From Paramesorhizobium salinisoli (GTDB lineage Bacteria > Pseudomonadota > Alphaproteobacteria > Rhizobiales > Rhizobiaceae), in contig NZ_QOZG01000001.1 of assembly GCF_003335045.1 (NCBI RefSeq), positions 124,001 to 188,000 of the forward strand: 64,000 bases of DNA, given 5' to 3'. The notes beneath the pieces were generated by a model. It did no database searches and had not been told where the DNA came from. It worked only from the letters and a program-made list of their open reading frames with translations. Positions 1 to 8,153 of the stretch are shown here, in pieces. Both the position numbers and the translations under genes were made by a program. Position 1 is the first letter of the stretch, and every line of letters starts with the position of its first letter.

Positions 1-1
1 C

Positions 2-850
2 AAAACGAATATTCGCGTTGAGGATATTTCACTGTCGGAAGGGATCCTCAACCTGTGCTCCGGTCCGCGCTTCGGCATGCCGGGCCTGCGCGAGCGCACC
101 GGCGTCGCCAAGGGACCGATCCTGATGTCGGCGATCAAGCCTGTCGGCCTTTCTGCGCAGGAACTGGGCAGGCTGGCGCATGATTTTGCGCTGGGCGGCA
201 TGGATCTGGTCAAGGACGATCATGGTCTTGTCGATCAACGCACATCACCCTTCGTCGATCGGCTGAAAGCTTGTGTCGACGGTGTAGGCGAAGCCAATGC
301 CAAGACCGGCGGCCGGACCGCCTATGTGGCCAACATCACCGGCCCGGCAACACAGATATTCGACCGCGCCTGGATGGCCAAGGAAAAGGGCGCCGGCGGC
401 GTCATGGTGGCGCCGGCGCTGGCTGGCTATGACGTGACCCGCGCGCTTGCTGCCGATCCGGAATTCAATCTGCCGATCGTGTCGCATCCGACCTTCGCTG
501 GACCCAACATGATCACGCCGACCACGGGTTTCTCGCATCGCTTCTATTTCGGCCTTCTGCAGCGCCTGATGGGGGTCGATGTGGTGGTGTACCCGAATTT
601 CGGCGGCCGTTTCGGCTTTACGCTGGCGGAATGCCAGTCGATCGTGCGCGGCGCGCAGATGGAGTTCGGCGGCTACAAACCGGTCGTTCCCGCGCCGGGT
701 GGCGGCATGACCTTCGAGCGCATACCGGAAATGCAGGCAGCTTACGGCGAGCGTGTCATGTATCTGGTCGGCGGCGCGCTGATCCGGGAGAAGGCCAATC
801 TCACCAACGCCAGCAAACGGCTCGTAGCGGCGGTCCGCGGAAACGCCTAG
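2..850 (+). CDS. RuBisCO-like protein (type IV), 3' part
   Basis: The frame is open from the left edge, so the N-terminus lies outside the window. The protein has the RuBisCO large-subunit TIM-barrel signature: an AIKPVGLS strand (the family's IIKPKLGLS lysine motif) followed by GGMDLVKDDHGL, which matches the loop holding the carbamylated lysine and metal-binding acids. The last acid of the canonical KDDE is His here, so true CO2-fixing RuBisCO is unlikely. Later glycine-rich phosphate-binding segments (PAPGGGM and VGGALI) are present. Members of this group in rhizobia act as isomerases or decarboxylases in sugar-acid catabolism, for example the RuBisCO-like enzymes of the D-apiose pathways. 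The exact substrate cannot be told because the upstream neighbours are missing. Confidence 0.88.
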   Translation, partial: KTNIRVEDISLSEGILNLCSGPRFGMPGLRERTGVAKGPILMSAIKPVGLSAQELGRLAHDFALGGMDLVKDDHGLVDQRTSPFVDRLKACVDGVGEANAKTGGRTAYVANITGPATQIFDRAWMAKEKGAGGVMVAPALAGYDVTRALAADPEFNLPIVSHPTFAGPNMITPTTGFSHRFYFGLLQRLMGVDVVVYPNFGGRFGFTLAECQSIVRGAQMEFGGYKPVVPAPGGGMTFERIPEMQAAYGERVMYLVGGALIREKANLTNASKRLVAAVRGNA

Positions 851-930
851 CTTTCTGGTCGCTTTAAGCAACCAAATTATTCACGAAACCTCGATATGGT
901 CCCGCGGATTTCGAGAAAAGGTTTCGATGG

Positions 931-1236
931 TTGAATAAGTCTGGCGTGGTAATTCTCGGCGGTTCCCAGGGTGCGCTGGCCTTGGCCAGAAGTCTCGGGG
1001 CGCAACAGGTGCCGGTTGTCTCCGTCTCCAATGGCGGAGCCGGTGCGGCCTTCCACCGCCCCGCCAGGCGCGTCATGGATGTATCTGGTTCGCGACGCCT
1101 TCGCGGCGGCAACGCTGATGCCGGCGGCCGCATAGGCATGGCACGTGTCCGGGCCTGGGCGACACTCGCGTGGAACGATCCGCTGCCGGGCTTGCTCGAC
1201 CTGCCCCTCACCGTCTGGCCTGCCATCACGAGATGA
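931..1236 (+). pseudogene. Remnant of an ATP-grasp / carboxylate-amine ligase-like gene
   Basis: The first 34 codons (GVVILGGSQGALALARSLGA, then VPVVSVSN) look like the N-terminus of ATP-grasp enzymes found in polysaccharide clusters. They then run directly into sequence that reads as a C-terminus. In another frame, 1070-1137 encodes SWMYLVRDAFAAATLM before a stop. The original frame then resumes with RAWATLAWNDPLPGLLDL at about 1150-1210. Both pieces look like the end of the same family, so the gene seems to have lost most of its middle (several hundred codons) and gained a frameshift. The best start is TTG at 931; an ATG at 927 stops after three codons. The family assignment is from memory of such genes, not from a search. 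Confidence 0.55.
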
Positions 1237-1276
1237 GTGCTCCGGACAGGCTGGAACAACAAGGGACTTGCCCGAC

Positions 1277-2329
1277 ATGGTATCGTTGCGTTCCATCAAG
1301 CGGCCACTGAAATACGCCTTGATCCGCGCGAGTCTGGAAGCGGTCGCCCTACCCCATCTCGGGAACCTGTTTCCGGCGGCTGGCGGTCGCGGGCTGATCT
1401 TCACACTCCATCACGTTCGCCCGGAGCGTGATGGAGTGGAATTTGATCCGAACGCCCATCTTTCGATCACGCCGGAATTTCTTGAAGAGGCGATCCGGAT
1501 GGTGCTGGAGCGCGATCTCGTTCCCGTTCACCTTCATGATTTGCCTGCCCTGCTCTCCGATCCCACCGACCGGAGAAAATTCGTCGCCTTCACGCTGGAC
1601 GACGGCTATCGCAACAACGCCGAGTTCGCGGCGCCGGTCTTCCGCAAATTCGCCGTGCCCTACACGATCTTCATTACGCGCGGCTTCGTGGAGCGGACGC
1701 GCAGCATGTGGTGGGAAACGGCGGCGGCGATTGCAGGCAGCGGCCCATCTGTCGAATTCGACTTCGGCAGCGGGCCTGAAGCTGTCGCGACCACGACCCT
1801 CAGCCAGAAGTTCGCGGCCTTCGAGCGCCTTGCGGATTTCGTCGGGTCGATCGACGAAGATGAGGCAATCAAGCGGATAGACGCGGTGGCGATGGACCGC
1901 CATCGCATCGACCCGATCGCCATCGTGGATGAGTTGGTGATGAGCAAGGCGGAATTGCGTGACCTCGCGCAGGACCCATTGGTGCATTTCGGAGCGCATA
2001 CGATAACACATGTGAACCTGCGGCGCGTCAGCGAAGGCCGCCTGCGGCATGAGATCGAGGCTTCGGCGACGGCTGTCGAACGCTATGTCGGTCGCAGCCC
2101 GCGATCCTTCTCCTATCCCTATGGCGGGCCGATCGCCGCAGGCGAGCGCGAAGGTCGCGCGGCCGCCGATGCCGGCTTCGGCGTTGCCGTAACCACGCAG
2201 CCCGCCGTCCTCGGCCCTGCAAGCCTGGCGCAGCCGACATTGCTGCCACGGGTCTCGCTGAACGGTCATTTCCAGAAGAAGCGCTATGTCGAGGCGCTGA
2301 TCTCCGGCCTGCTCTTCCGTTTTATGTGA
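1277..2329 (+). CDS. Polysaccharide deacetylase family protein (NodB/CE4 fold)
   Basis: This 350-residue protein has the CE4 motifs: FTLDDGYR near residues 106-112 (catalytic base and metal-binding Asp), HTITHVNL (the two metal-binding His) and the downstream FSYPYGG strand. Family members remove N- or O-acetyl groups from polysaccharides using a divalent metal. No signal peptide is obvious, so it may act on cytoplasmic or lipid-linked sugars. The ATG at 1277 was chosen because homology begins there; the frame is open further upstream into the neighbouring pseudogene. It follows the ATP-grasp remnant by 40 bases, which suggests a decayed surface-polysaccharide locus. Confidence 0.85.
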   Translation: MVSLRSIKRPLKYALIRASLEAVALPHLGNLFPAAGGRGLIFTLHHVRPERDGVEFDPNAHLSITPEFLEEAIRMVLERDLVPVHLHDLPALLSDPTDRRKFVAFTLDDGYRNNAEFAAPVFRKFAVPYTIFITRGFVERTRSMWWETAAAIAGSGPSVEFDFGSGPEAVATTTLSQKFAAFERLADFVGSIDEDEAIKRIDAVAMDRHRIDPIAIVDELVMSKAELRDLAQDPLVHFGAHTITHVNLRRVSEGRLRHEIEASATAVERYVGRSPRSFSYPYGGPIAAGEREGRAAADAGFGVAVTTQPAVLGPASLAQPTLLPRVSLNGHFQKKRYVEALISGLLFRFM

Positions 2330-2347
2330 AGCGGCCGAACGCGCATG

Positions 2348-3238
2348 CTAACCGAGATTTCGCAGGTGATCCACGAGGGCCCGTAGCTTTGGCGCCATAT
2401 TGCGGCGGCTCGGATAGAAGAGGTAGAAGCCGGCAAAGGGTGGGCAATAACCCTCAAGCAGGGGAACCAGTTCGCCACGCTCGATCGATGGGCGAAAGCT
2501 CTCCTCCATGCCGAAGGTGATGCCGGCGCCGGCAATGGCGAGCTTTATCATCAAGGCCATGTCATTCGTGGTGATCTCCGGCGCAACAGCAACGCTGAAC
2601 GCCTTGCCGTCTTCCACAAATTCCCAGCGATAAGGCGCAACCCTGGGTGCGGGACGCCAACCGACACACCGGTGAGCCGTGAGCTCGCTCGGATGCGAAG
2701 GTGCCCCAAAACGGTCACGATAGATCGGCGCGCAGACAGCGAGTTGTCTCTCGTCACCAGCAACGGAAACGGCGATCATGTCCTGCTCGATCACTTCGCC
2801 GAGCCTGACGCCGGCATCATACCCTTCAGCAACAATATCGAACTCCACATCCGTCACGGTGATGTCGATCTGTATCTCCGGATTGGCCTCGGCAAAGCTT
2901 GCGAGAAACGGCCCTGACAAAAAGTGCTCCGCAATCGACGAAACGGCGAGCCGCAGCTGCCCGCGCGGGCGTCCGCGCAGGTTTCCGGTGGCTTCTATTG
3001 CCGCGCGCATGTCTGCAATCGCGGGCGCAACTTCGTCATAGAGACGCTCGCCTGCCTCGGTGAGGCTCACGCTGCGCGTCGTGCGCTGAATGAGCGCTAT
3101 CCCGAGCGTCTCTTCCAGCCGCCTGATCGTCTGGCTGACCGCCGAGCGACTGACGCCCATCCGGTCGGCAGCCGCACGAAAACTCCTCTCCTCGGCGACG
3201 AGCACAAAGACGGCGAGTAGGTTGAGATCCGGCTCCAT
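2348..3238 (-). CDS. LysR-family transcriptional regulator
   Basis: The 296-residue protein has an N-terminal winged helix-turn-helix (residues about 5-62, with RSFRAAADRMGVSRSAVSQTIRRL) followed by a LysR-type effector-binding domain. The start ATG is flanked by the divergent dehydrogenase gene 123 bases away, the usual arrangement for a LysR protein that controls itself and its neighbour. The shared intergenic region contains an AT-rich imperfect inverted repeat around 3258-3283 (ATAA...TTAT with TCGTTAGAAATGATCG between), a plausible operator. The inducer is unknown. Confidence 0.9.
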   Translation of the reverse strand: MEPDLNLLAVFVLVAEERSFRAAADRMGVSRSAVSQTIRRLEETLGIALIQRTTRSVSLTEAGERLYDEVAPAIADMRAAIEATGNLRGRPRGQLRLAVSSIAEHFLSGPFLASFAEANPEIQIDITVTDVEFDIVAEGYDAGVRLGEVIEQDMIAVSVAGDERQLAVCAPIYRDRFGAPSHPSELTAHRCVGWRPAPRVAPYRWEFVEDGKAFSVAVAPEITTNDMALMIKLAIAGAGITFGMEESFRPSIERGELVPLLEGYCPPFAGFYLFYPSRRNMAPKLRALVDHLRNLG

Positions 3239-3361
3239 TGGTTAGCTAGCCTTTCCATAATCGTTAGAAATGATCGTCTTATCACGACAATGCGACAGGT
3301 CTATCTCTATGGCAACCGCTGTATTGCGGCCTAGGAATCAACCAGGAGAAGGGAATTGCGC

Positions 3362-4087
3362 ATGTCTCTCAACAAGATCGTCCTCATCACCGGCGCATCG
3401 AGCGGCATCGGCGCCGGGATCGCCCGGGAGCTTGGCGCCGCCGGAGCTAAAATCATGCTCGGCGCACGCCGCACCGATCGGCTCGATGTCCTGGCCGAAG
3501 AAATCAACGCGAAGGGCGGCCAGGCTCTGACCCGCCGGCTGGATGTCACCGACCGCGCCGACGTCGCCGCGTTCGCCGAAGCGGCGCGCCAGGCCTGGGG
3601 TCGGGTCGACGTGATCGTCAACAATGCAGGCATCATGCCGCTATCCCCGATGGCCTCGATGAAAGTCGACGAATGGGACCGCATGGTCGACGTCAACATC
3701 AAGGGCGTGCTCCACGGCATCGCCGCGGTGCTGCCGGAAATGACGGCGCGAGGCTCCGGTCATGTCATCAACATCGCCTCCATCGGCGCGCTTTCGGTGG
3801 TACCCACCGCCGCCGTCTATTGCGCGACCAAATATGCGGTACGCGCGATCTCCGATGGCTTGCGGCAGGAGCATGACAACATCCGTGTCACCTGCATCCA
3901 TCCCGGCGTCGTCGAAAGCGAGCTTGCCGGCACGATCACCGATCCGGCGGCGGCGGAAGCGATGAAGACCTATCGCGCCATCGCGCTCAAGCCAGATGCG
4001 ATTGCCCGCGCCGTCCGCTTCGCCATCGAACAGCCCGATGATGTCGATGTCAACGAGATCGTCATCCGGCCGGCGGCCAGCAAATAA
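3362..4087 (+). CDS. Short-chain dehydrogenase/reductase
   Basis: A classical SDR of 241 residues. It has the glycine-rich cofactor motif TGASSGIG at residues 10-17, NNAG near 87-90, a catalytic Ser around 140 and YCATK (Tyr153, Lys157). An Arg-Arg after the second strand (GARRTDR) favours NADP(H). The ATG at 3362 was chosen; the frame also has TTG at 3356. AGGAGAAGGGA lies just upstream. It is divergent from a LysR regulator and followed after 8 bases by a small exported protein, probably as one transcript. The substrate is unknown. Confidence 0.9.
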   Translation: MSLNKIVLITGASSGIGAGIARELGAAGAKIMLGARRTDRLDVLAEEINAKGGQALTRRLDVTDRADVAAFAEAARQAWGRVDVIVNNAGIMPLSPMASMKVDEWDRMVDVNIKGVLHGIAAVLPEMTARGSGHVINIASIGALSVVPTAAVYCATKYAVRAISDGLRQEHDNIRVTCIHPGVVESELAGTITDPAAAEAMKTYRAIALKPDAIARAVRFAIEQPDDVDVNEIVIRPAASK

Positions 4088-4095
4088 GGAGACAG

Positions 4096-4581
4096 ATGAT
4101 GGGTTCTCGCTTTCAAATTTCGCATCCAACAGTCGCCATTGCGCTCCTGCTAGGCGCTCTTTCCGGGCCAGTCCTGGCACAAACGACGGAGGAGCGTCTG
4201 AAGCGCGGCGACACCGTAATCAGGGGCCTGAACAATGGCGTCCCGCAGTCCACGCTGGAAGGCATGAGGCAGGAATTTCCATTCCTCGCCGATGCAACAG
4301 AAGCCTACGCATTGGGCGACGTGTGGTCCCGTCCCGGCCTCGACAACCGAACACGCCAACTCGCCGCCGTCGCTGTATTCGCAGCCATGGGTGAGCCCGC
4401 CTTCATGAAGATTCATGCCGGCTATGCGCTCAATATCGGCGTGTCAGAAGATGAGTTGAAGGAGGTCATCTACATGGTGACGGTTCCAGCCGGCTTCCCC
4501 CGAGCGATAACGGCATCGCAGACGCTCTCCAAGCTATTTGCGGAGCGGCGCCGCGCTGCTCCCGGCCAACAACAACCCTGA
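4096..4581 (+). CDS. Exported carboxymuconolactone decarboxylase/AhpD-like protein
   Basis: The protein is 161 residues with a signal peptide (hydrophobic core IALLLGALSGPVLA, predicted cleavage before QTT). The mature part matches the carboxymuconolactone decarboxylase-like helical fold: RTRQLAAVAVFAAMG, then KIHAGYALNIGVSEDELKEV and a C-terminal helix. The CxxC pair of AhpD peroxidase partners is absent, so a thiol-disulfide role is unlikely. A GGAG site precedes the start; the second ATG at 4099 is equally possible. It lies between the SDR and an Atu4866-type protein, apparently in one operon. Confidence 0.8.
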   Translation: MMGSRFQISHPTVAIALLLGALSGPVLAQTTEERLKRGDTVIRGLNNGVPQSTLEGMRQEFPFLADATEAYALGDVWSRPGLDNRTRQLAAVAVFAAMGEPAFMKIHAGYALNIGVSEDELKEVIYMVTVPAGFPRAITASQTLSKLFAERRRAAPGQQQP

Positions 4582-4591
4582 GGAACTCGCT

Positions 4592-4945
4592 ATGAAACGG
4601 ATCTCAATGCTTGCCGCCGCCGTGCTTTTTGCGAGTGGGGCCATCCTGCCGATACAGAAAGGATTTACCCAGATGAATTCCCAGCAAAGCGCAACCAGCC
4701 AACCTGCCCAAACCCACCCCTATGTCGGCATGTGGGTGACCGCCGACGGCCATATCCGCCACGAATTGCTGCCGAACGGCCGTTATGACGAAGCGCGCGG
4801 AACGCGTGAGAGCGCCTATCAGGGCCGTTATCTCGTCACCGGCAACCATATCGATTATTGGGACGATACCGGTTTTACCGCCGACGGAGAATTCATCGAC
4901 GGCATATTGCACCACGGCGGCATGATCCTGTATCGGGAGAAATAG
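4592..4945 (+). CDS. Atu4866-type small exported protein
   Basis: A 117-residue protein with a signal peptide at residues about 1-26 (MKRISMLAAAVLFASGAI). The mature domain begins with HPYVGMWVTADGHIRHELL and continues with GRYDEARG, YQGRYLVTG and HIDYWDDTGFTADGEF. It is recognised as the Agrobacterium Atu4866 family, a small beta-barrel-like domain of unknown function. The ATG at 4592 was chosen for its signal peptide and GAGGAA site 8 bases upstream; the frame is open further upstream. It is the third gene of the putative SDR operon. Confidence 0.8.
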   Translation: MKRISMLAAAVLFASGAILPIQKGFTQMNSQQSATSQPAQTHPYVGMWVTADGHIRHELLPNGRYDEARGTRESAYQGRYLVTGNHIDYWDDTGFTADGEFIDGILHHGGMILYREK

Positions 4946-4953
4946 CGGCTACG

Positions 4954-4994
4954 GCATAATCCCTTGAATCATTTCGATTTGAGGGATTGTGCAG
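4954..4994. repeat. Palindromic intergenic repeat, GCATAAT...GATTTGAGGGATT family
   Basis: The arms GCATAATCCCTTGAATC and GATTTGAGGGATTGTGC form a long imperfect hairpin directly after the Atu4866-like gene. A related copy lies at 39612-39661 with GCATAATTCCTTAAATCG / CGATTTAAGG. It may act as a transcript end or simply be a dispersed repeat. Confidence 0.65.
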
Positions 4995-5073
4995 CAAGTA
5001 GTGTGCGAGGCCTCACACGCTGCTGAAACAGGAGCTTACCTGCCAAATATCGCACCTCGCCCGCGTTTTCGCG

Positions 5074-5169
5074 TCAGGTAATCATCCCGACATAGCACAT
5101 CGCGCTAAGCATCGCGACACAAAGTGCCGCAGTGAAGTAAAATAAAATATTGTTGAATAGTTTAACCAT
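5074..5169 (-). CDS. Candidate 31-residue membrane peptide
   Basis: Reading from ATG (5169 downwards) gives 31 residues: a short basic start (MVKLFNN), one hydrophobic stretch (ILFYFTAALCVAMLSAMCYV) and a stop at 5074-5076. The hydrophobic run is long enough for one membrane helix with the N-terminus inside. AAAGAGG lies about 13 bases before the ATG, a little far for an ideal ribosome site. It is too short for ordinary gene callers. No family is recognised, and the open frame could be chance. Confidence 0.35.
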   Translation of the reverse strand: MVKLFNNILFYFTAALCVAMLSAMCYVGMIT

Positions 5170-5468
5170 CAGCTACACAACGCCTCTTTACATTGATTCA
5201 AGAGGCCCGGCTGGGGCGTTAGCTGCGGGTTGGGCCGGGCCTCAGAACTGATGAAACATCAGCAATATAAATATTCACTTAATTTTATGAAACGTCTAAT
5301 AATAATTAAACGCGCTATTCCTAAACTGTGGATAATTCACAGACTCACGTCCATACGTAGCAAGACTCAACTTACACCGTACTGGTTATATGCAAACACC
5401 AAACAGGTGCTGAATGTTTTTCTTCAGAAGAAGAAAACCGCACGTCCGAAATGGTGCCGCAGGTCCGA

Positions 5469-6095
5469 TCAGATCTGTTCGCAGATGGCGGCGAAGGCTG
5501 CGGCCTTTTCCAGGATGGCGATGAAACGGTTGCCCGCGATTTCCACCGGTCCCGAATTGTCGAGCATGACCGCCGCATCCAACTCGGCTACCGCCTTGGC
5601 GCTGCGCCGCAACCGCTCTTCAATATCGGACGCATCCTCGCGCCCGCGCATGGCGAGACGGCGCGCCAGCACCTCGGGCGAAGCGCTGAGATGGACGACT
5701 GTCACATTGGCGTAGATGGAACCAAGGTCCCGAAGCAGGCTTCGCGAGACATTGGCGACGACCACCGAGCCGTTCTCGACATGATGATCGACCGATTTCG
5801 GCAGTGCATAGCGCAACCCATGCGCATCCCAATGCAGGCTGAACGCGCCGGATTCCAGCGCGGCGGCAAAAGCACGCTCGTCCAGCGTATCGTGCTCCTC
5901 TGCGTCCCCTGCGGCAGCGCGCGTCACGACCCGGCGCACGAAGTGGAATTCGGGGCGGTGTTGCACCCTTTCGCGCGCATAGGAAAGGATAGTGTCCTTG
6001 CCAGAGCCGCTCGGCCCGACAATGGCAACGAAGACGCCGTTTCTCAGCGGACGCGATTCGCCCATCGCCCGTTCTATCAGCCCTGTCGCCATCAT
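5469..6095 (-). CDS. phnN: Ribose 1,5-bisphosphate phosphokinase PhnN
   Basis: The 208-residue protein has a guanylate-kinase-like P-loop fold with Walker A GPSGSGKDT near residues 27-35 and the family's HFVRRVVTR segment. PhnN phosphorylates ribose 1,5-bisphosphate with ATP to give PRPP, the last step in recovering the ribose moiety after C-P bond cleavage. Its start overlaps the end of phnM by 4 bases (ATGA), which indicates translational coupling. The C-P lyase core genes phnGHIJKL are not in this window. Confidence 0.93.
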   Translation of the reverse strand: MMATGLIERAMGESRPLRNGVFVAIVGPSGSGKDTILSYARERVQHRPEFHFVRRVVTRAAAGDAEEHDTLDERAFAAALESGAFSLHWDAHGLRYALPKSVDHHVENGSVVVANVSRSLLRDLGSIYANVTVVHLSASPEVLARRLAMRGREDASDIEERLRRSAKAVAELDAAVMLDNSGPVEIAGNRFIAILEKAAAFAAICEQI

Positions 6096-7231
6096 ATGAC
6101 GCGAGCCCCCTGGCGCCAGACCGTTTTTATAAGGGGTACGTGGTCATCGACCCGTACCCGCACCAGATCGGCGCGCTTGCCCACCGCTATCTCGCCGCGA
6201 TCGTCAAGTCCGACAGCCTCCGCGGAATTCTTCGACACGAGCCGCATCGCCTGCGGCAGCGAAATGCGGTCGACGACATCGCTCAGAAAGAATGCGGATT
6301 GCATCAGGCTGAACGGGATATAATCCGATGAAAGAATATCGAGACAGCCGTTCTCCGCCAGTTCCCGGGCCGATACATTGCCGGAATGGGACCCGCCGCG
6401 CACCACGTTGGGCGCGCCCATCAGCACCGATAGTCCTGCTTGCTTTGAAGCCTCGGCAGCCGTCAATGTGGTCGGGAACTCGGCAACACGTATGCCTTGC
6501 TCCACCGCCTCCCCAACATGGGCGACGGTGGCGTCGTCATGGCTCGCCAGCACGATGTCGCGCGCCCGGCAGGCCTGCGAGATCGCAGCCCGGTTGGCGG
6601 CAGAATTGCGCTGCGACTGCGCCATGCGCCGTTCGCAATAAAGCCGGAACTCTTCCTCCGACACTTTCATCTTGCGCATATAATAAACGCGGTAGGTTTC
6701 AGGATCGGTGAACTGGCGCTGACCCGGCGCATGATCCATGAGTGACGCCATGCGCACCCGGTCGTAGCCTTCAAGGAGTGAGAAGGCTTCCAGGCAATCG
6801 GGCGCCGAAACCTCGCAGCGTAGATGCAGGAAATGCTCGGCGCGAAGCCTGTTGCTCTTCATGCCGTCCGAAATGGCATCGGCAAGCACCCGCATATCTT
6901 CCACACCCACCTCCGCCTCATCATCGAGGCCGACACGCAACGCGTCGAAAACCGTGGTGATGCCGGAAGCGGCGATCTGCGCATCGTGGGCCTGGACGGC
7001 GGCGATTGGGTTCCAGCGCACCTTGGGGCGTGGCGCATAATGCCCCTCCAGATGATCGGTATGAAGCTCGATCAGTCCCGGCGTCAGGAAATCGCCTTCC
7101 ATGTCTTCGCCGGCGGCCGTGGAGCCTTCGCTAATATCTGCGATTTCCCCGTCACGAACGAGCACGGAACCTGCAAGCACCTCGTTATCGAGAATGATGC
7201 GGGCATTCTTCAGTATAAATTCATGCGGCAT
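6092..7231 (-). CDS. phnM: Alpha-D-ribose 1-methylphosphonate 5-triphosphate diphosphatase PhnM
   Basis: The protein is 379 residues, the family's usual size, in the amidohydrolase fold. It has LTPGLIELHTDHLEGH (metal-binding His pair near residues 50-62), SHDDAT in the middle and SSDYIPFSL late (metal-binding Asp). PhnM removes pyrophosphate from the ribose-triphosphate intermediate of the C-P lyase pathway. It is followed by phnN with a 4-base overlap and preceded by the DUF1045 gene 14 bases upstream, so the three form one operon read leftward. Confidence 0.95.
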   Translation of the reverse strand: MPHEFILKNARIILDNEVLAGSVLVRDGEIADISEGSTAAGEDMEGDFLTPGLIELHTDHLEGHYAPRPKVRWNPIAAVQAHDAQIAASGITTVFDALRVGLDDEAEVGVEDMRVLADAISDGMKSNRLRAEHFLHLRCEVSAPDCLEAFSLLEGYDRVRMASLMDHAPGQRQFTDPETYRVYYMRKMKVSEEEFRLYCERRMAQSQRNSAANRAAISQACRARDIVLASHDDATVAHVGEAVEQGIRVAEFPTTLTAAEASKQAGLSVLMGAPNVVRGGSHSGNVSARELAENGCLDILSSDYIPFSLMQSAFFLSDVVDRISLPQAMRLVSKNSAEAVGLDDRGEIAVGKRADLVRVRVDDHVPLIKTVWRQGARVI

Positions 7232-7245
7232 GTCAGCACTTTTCT

Positions 7246-7992
7246 TCAGGCACTCTCTTTGCGACCGGCTCGAGTACCGGATCCCGGCCCAGACCCAGGC
7301 GACAAGGGCACGGCCAGCGGATGGAGGGAATGAACCTCGAACGGCGCACCGGGCTCGGCTTCGACAAACAGCGCAAGATTGGCGATCTCGACCGGTTCGC
7401 TCAGAACGGGTTCGAAGAACTCGTCCAGCATGCGTGCGACACGAAGTCTATCCTTTTCCTCGACACGCCCTGTCAAAGTCATATGGAAACGAAAATCCTC
7501 AAACACATAAGGATAGCCCCATTGTTCCAGATTTCTCAACTGGGAGATACTTAAAGTTTCCGGTCGCCGCCGCGCCCTCTCCGCATCCGTCGCCGGAGCG
7601 CGGAAACGGTCGAAGGCGACGACGATGTCGTTCGCGAGCTGGTCGAGTTCCGGCAGCGGCTCGTCCGGCACGAGCGCGAAAAAATGTCCGAGCGCGGCAA
7701 CTTCCAGCCGCGGGATCGTCACGGGAACGGCAGACGAAGCAAAATGCATCAATGCCGACAGGAGCTCGCGTTCGGTGATGTCTTCATTGAGCCGGAAAGG
7801 CGCCTTCAGCGTCCCGTGGAAACCATAGCGGCGCGGCTCCAGTGTCAGTCGCGCAATCTCGTCGGGCTCGAACGAGCGGAACACCGGGGTCTTCACCGCC
7901 GCCCCACTGAAAACATTGCGTCCGAGCCAGTTGGCGGCGACCTTGCTGAGCGGGTCGCCGGCCGACGGCGTGAAATAGATCGCGTAGCGCAT
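7246..7992 (-). CDS. DUF1045 phosphonate-operon protein (2H phosphoesterase-like)
   Basis: From ATG at 7992 the protein has 248 residues, beginning MRYAIYFTP. It carries two His-x-Thr motifs, HGTLKAPF and HMTLTGR, spaced as in the 2H phosphoesterase (RNA ligase-like) fold. DUF1045 proteins are found next to phnM/phnN and are thought to act on a phosphoribosyl intermediate of phosphonate breakdown; the reaction is not settled. The frame is open to 8244, but homology starts at 7992 and GAGGAGGAACGAGGGAA lies upstream. It is first in the operon with phnM and phnN. Confidence 0.85.
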   Translation of the reverse strand: MRYAIYFTPSAGDPLSKVAANWLGRNVFSGAAVKTPVFRSFEPDEIARLTLEPRRYGFHGTLKAPFRLNEDITERELLSALMHFASSAVPVTIPRLEVAALGHFFALVPDEPLPELDQLANDIVVAFDRFRAPATDAERARRRPETLSISQLRNLEQWGYPYVFEDFRFHMTLTGRVEEKDRLRVARMLDEFFEPVLSEPVEIANLALFVEAEPGAPFEVHSLHPLAVPLSPGSGPGSGTRAGRKESA

Positions 7993-8153
7993 ACCCGATT
8001 CCCTCGTTCCTCCTCTTGTTACATGCAGATTATGACAAGCCAACAAAGGAAATGGAGCAATCCATCCCAAGGCAATCCGCAGATGGGCAACTGCGGGCTG
8101 GCCTTTTGCCCTCTGCCTGATTATGGAAAGGCAACGGAACGCAAGGGTGAAAA

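Larger units (their letters stand above)
4946..5468. other. Intergenic region with palindromes and a possible small gene
   Basis: This 523-base stretch between the Atu4866-like gene and phnN is AT-rich around 5100-5400, unlike its surroundings. It holds a palindromic repeat (4954-4994) and a candidate 31-codon membrane-peptide gene on the minus strand (5074-5169). It also has a perfect 10-base inverted repeat, GAGGCCCGGC at 5202-5211 and GCCGGGCCTC at 5234-5243, with a 22-base loop. No T-run follows that hairpin, so it is not a typical terminator and may belong to a small RNA or leader. Longer frames over 5230-5715 run into phnN on the other strand and do not look coding. Confidence 0.5.

Noticed and set aside
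5230-6323. Plus-strand frames across the phnN region
   Set aside because: They run through phnN on the opposite strand; phnN has a clear P-loop and family match, the plus frames have none.
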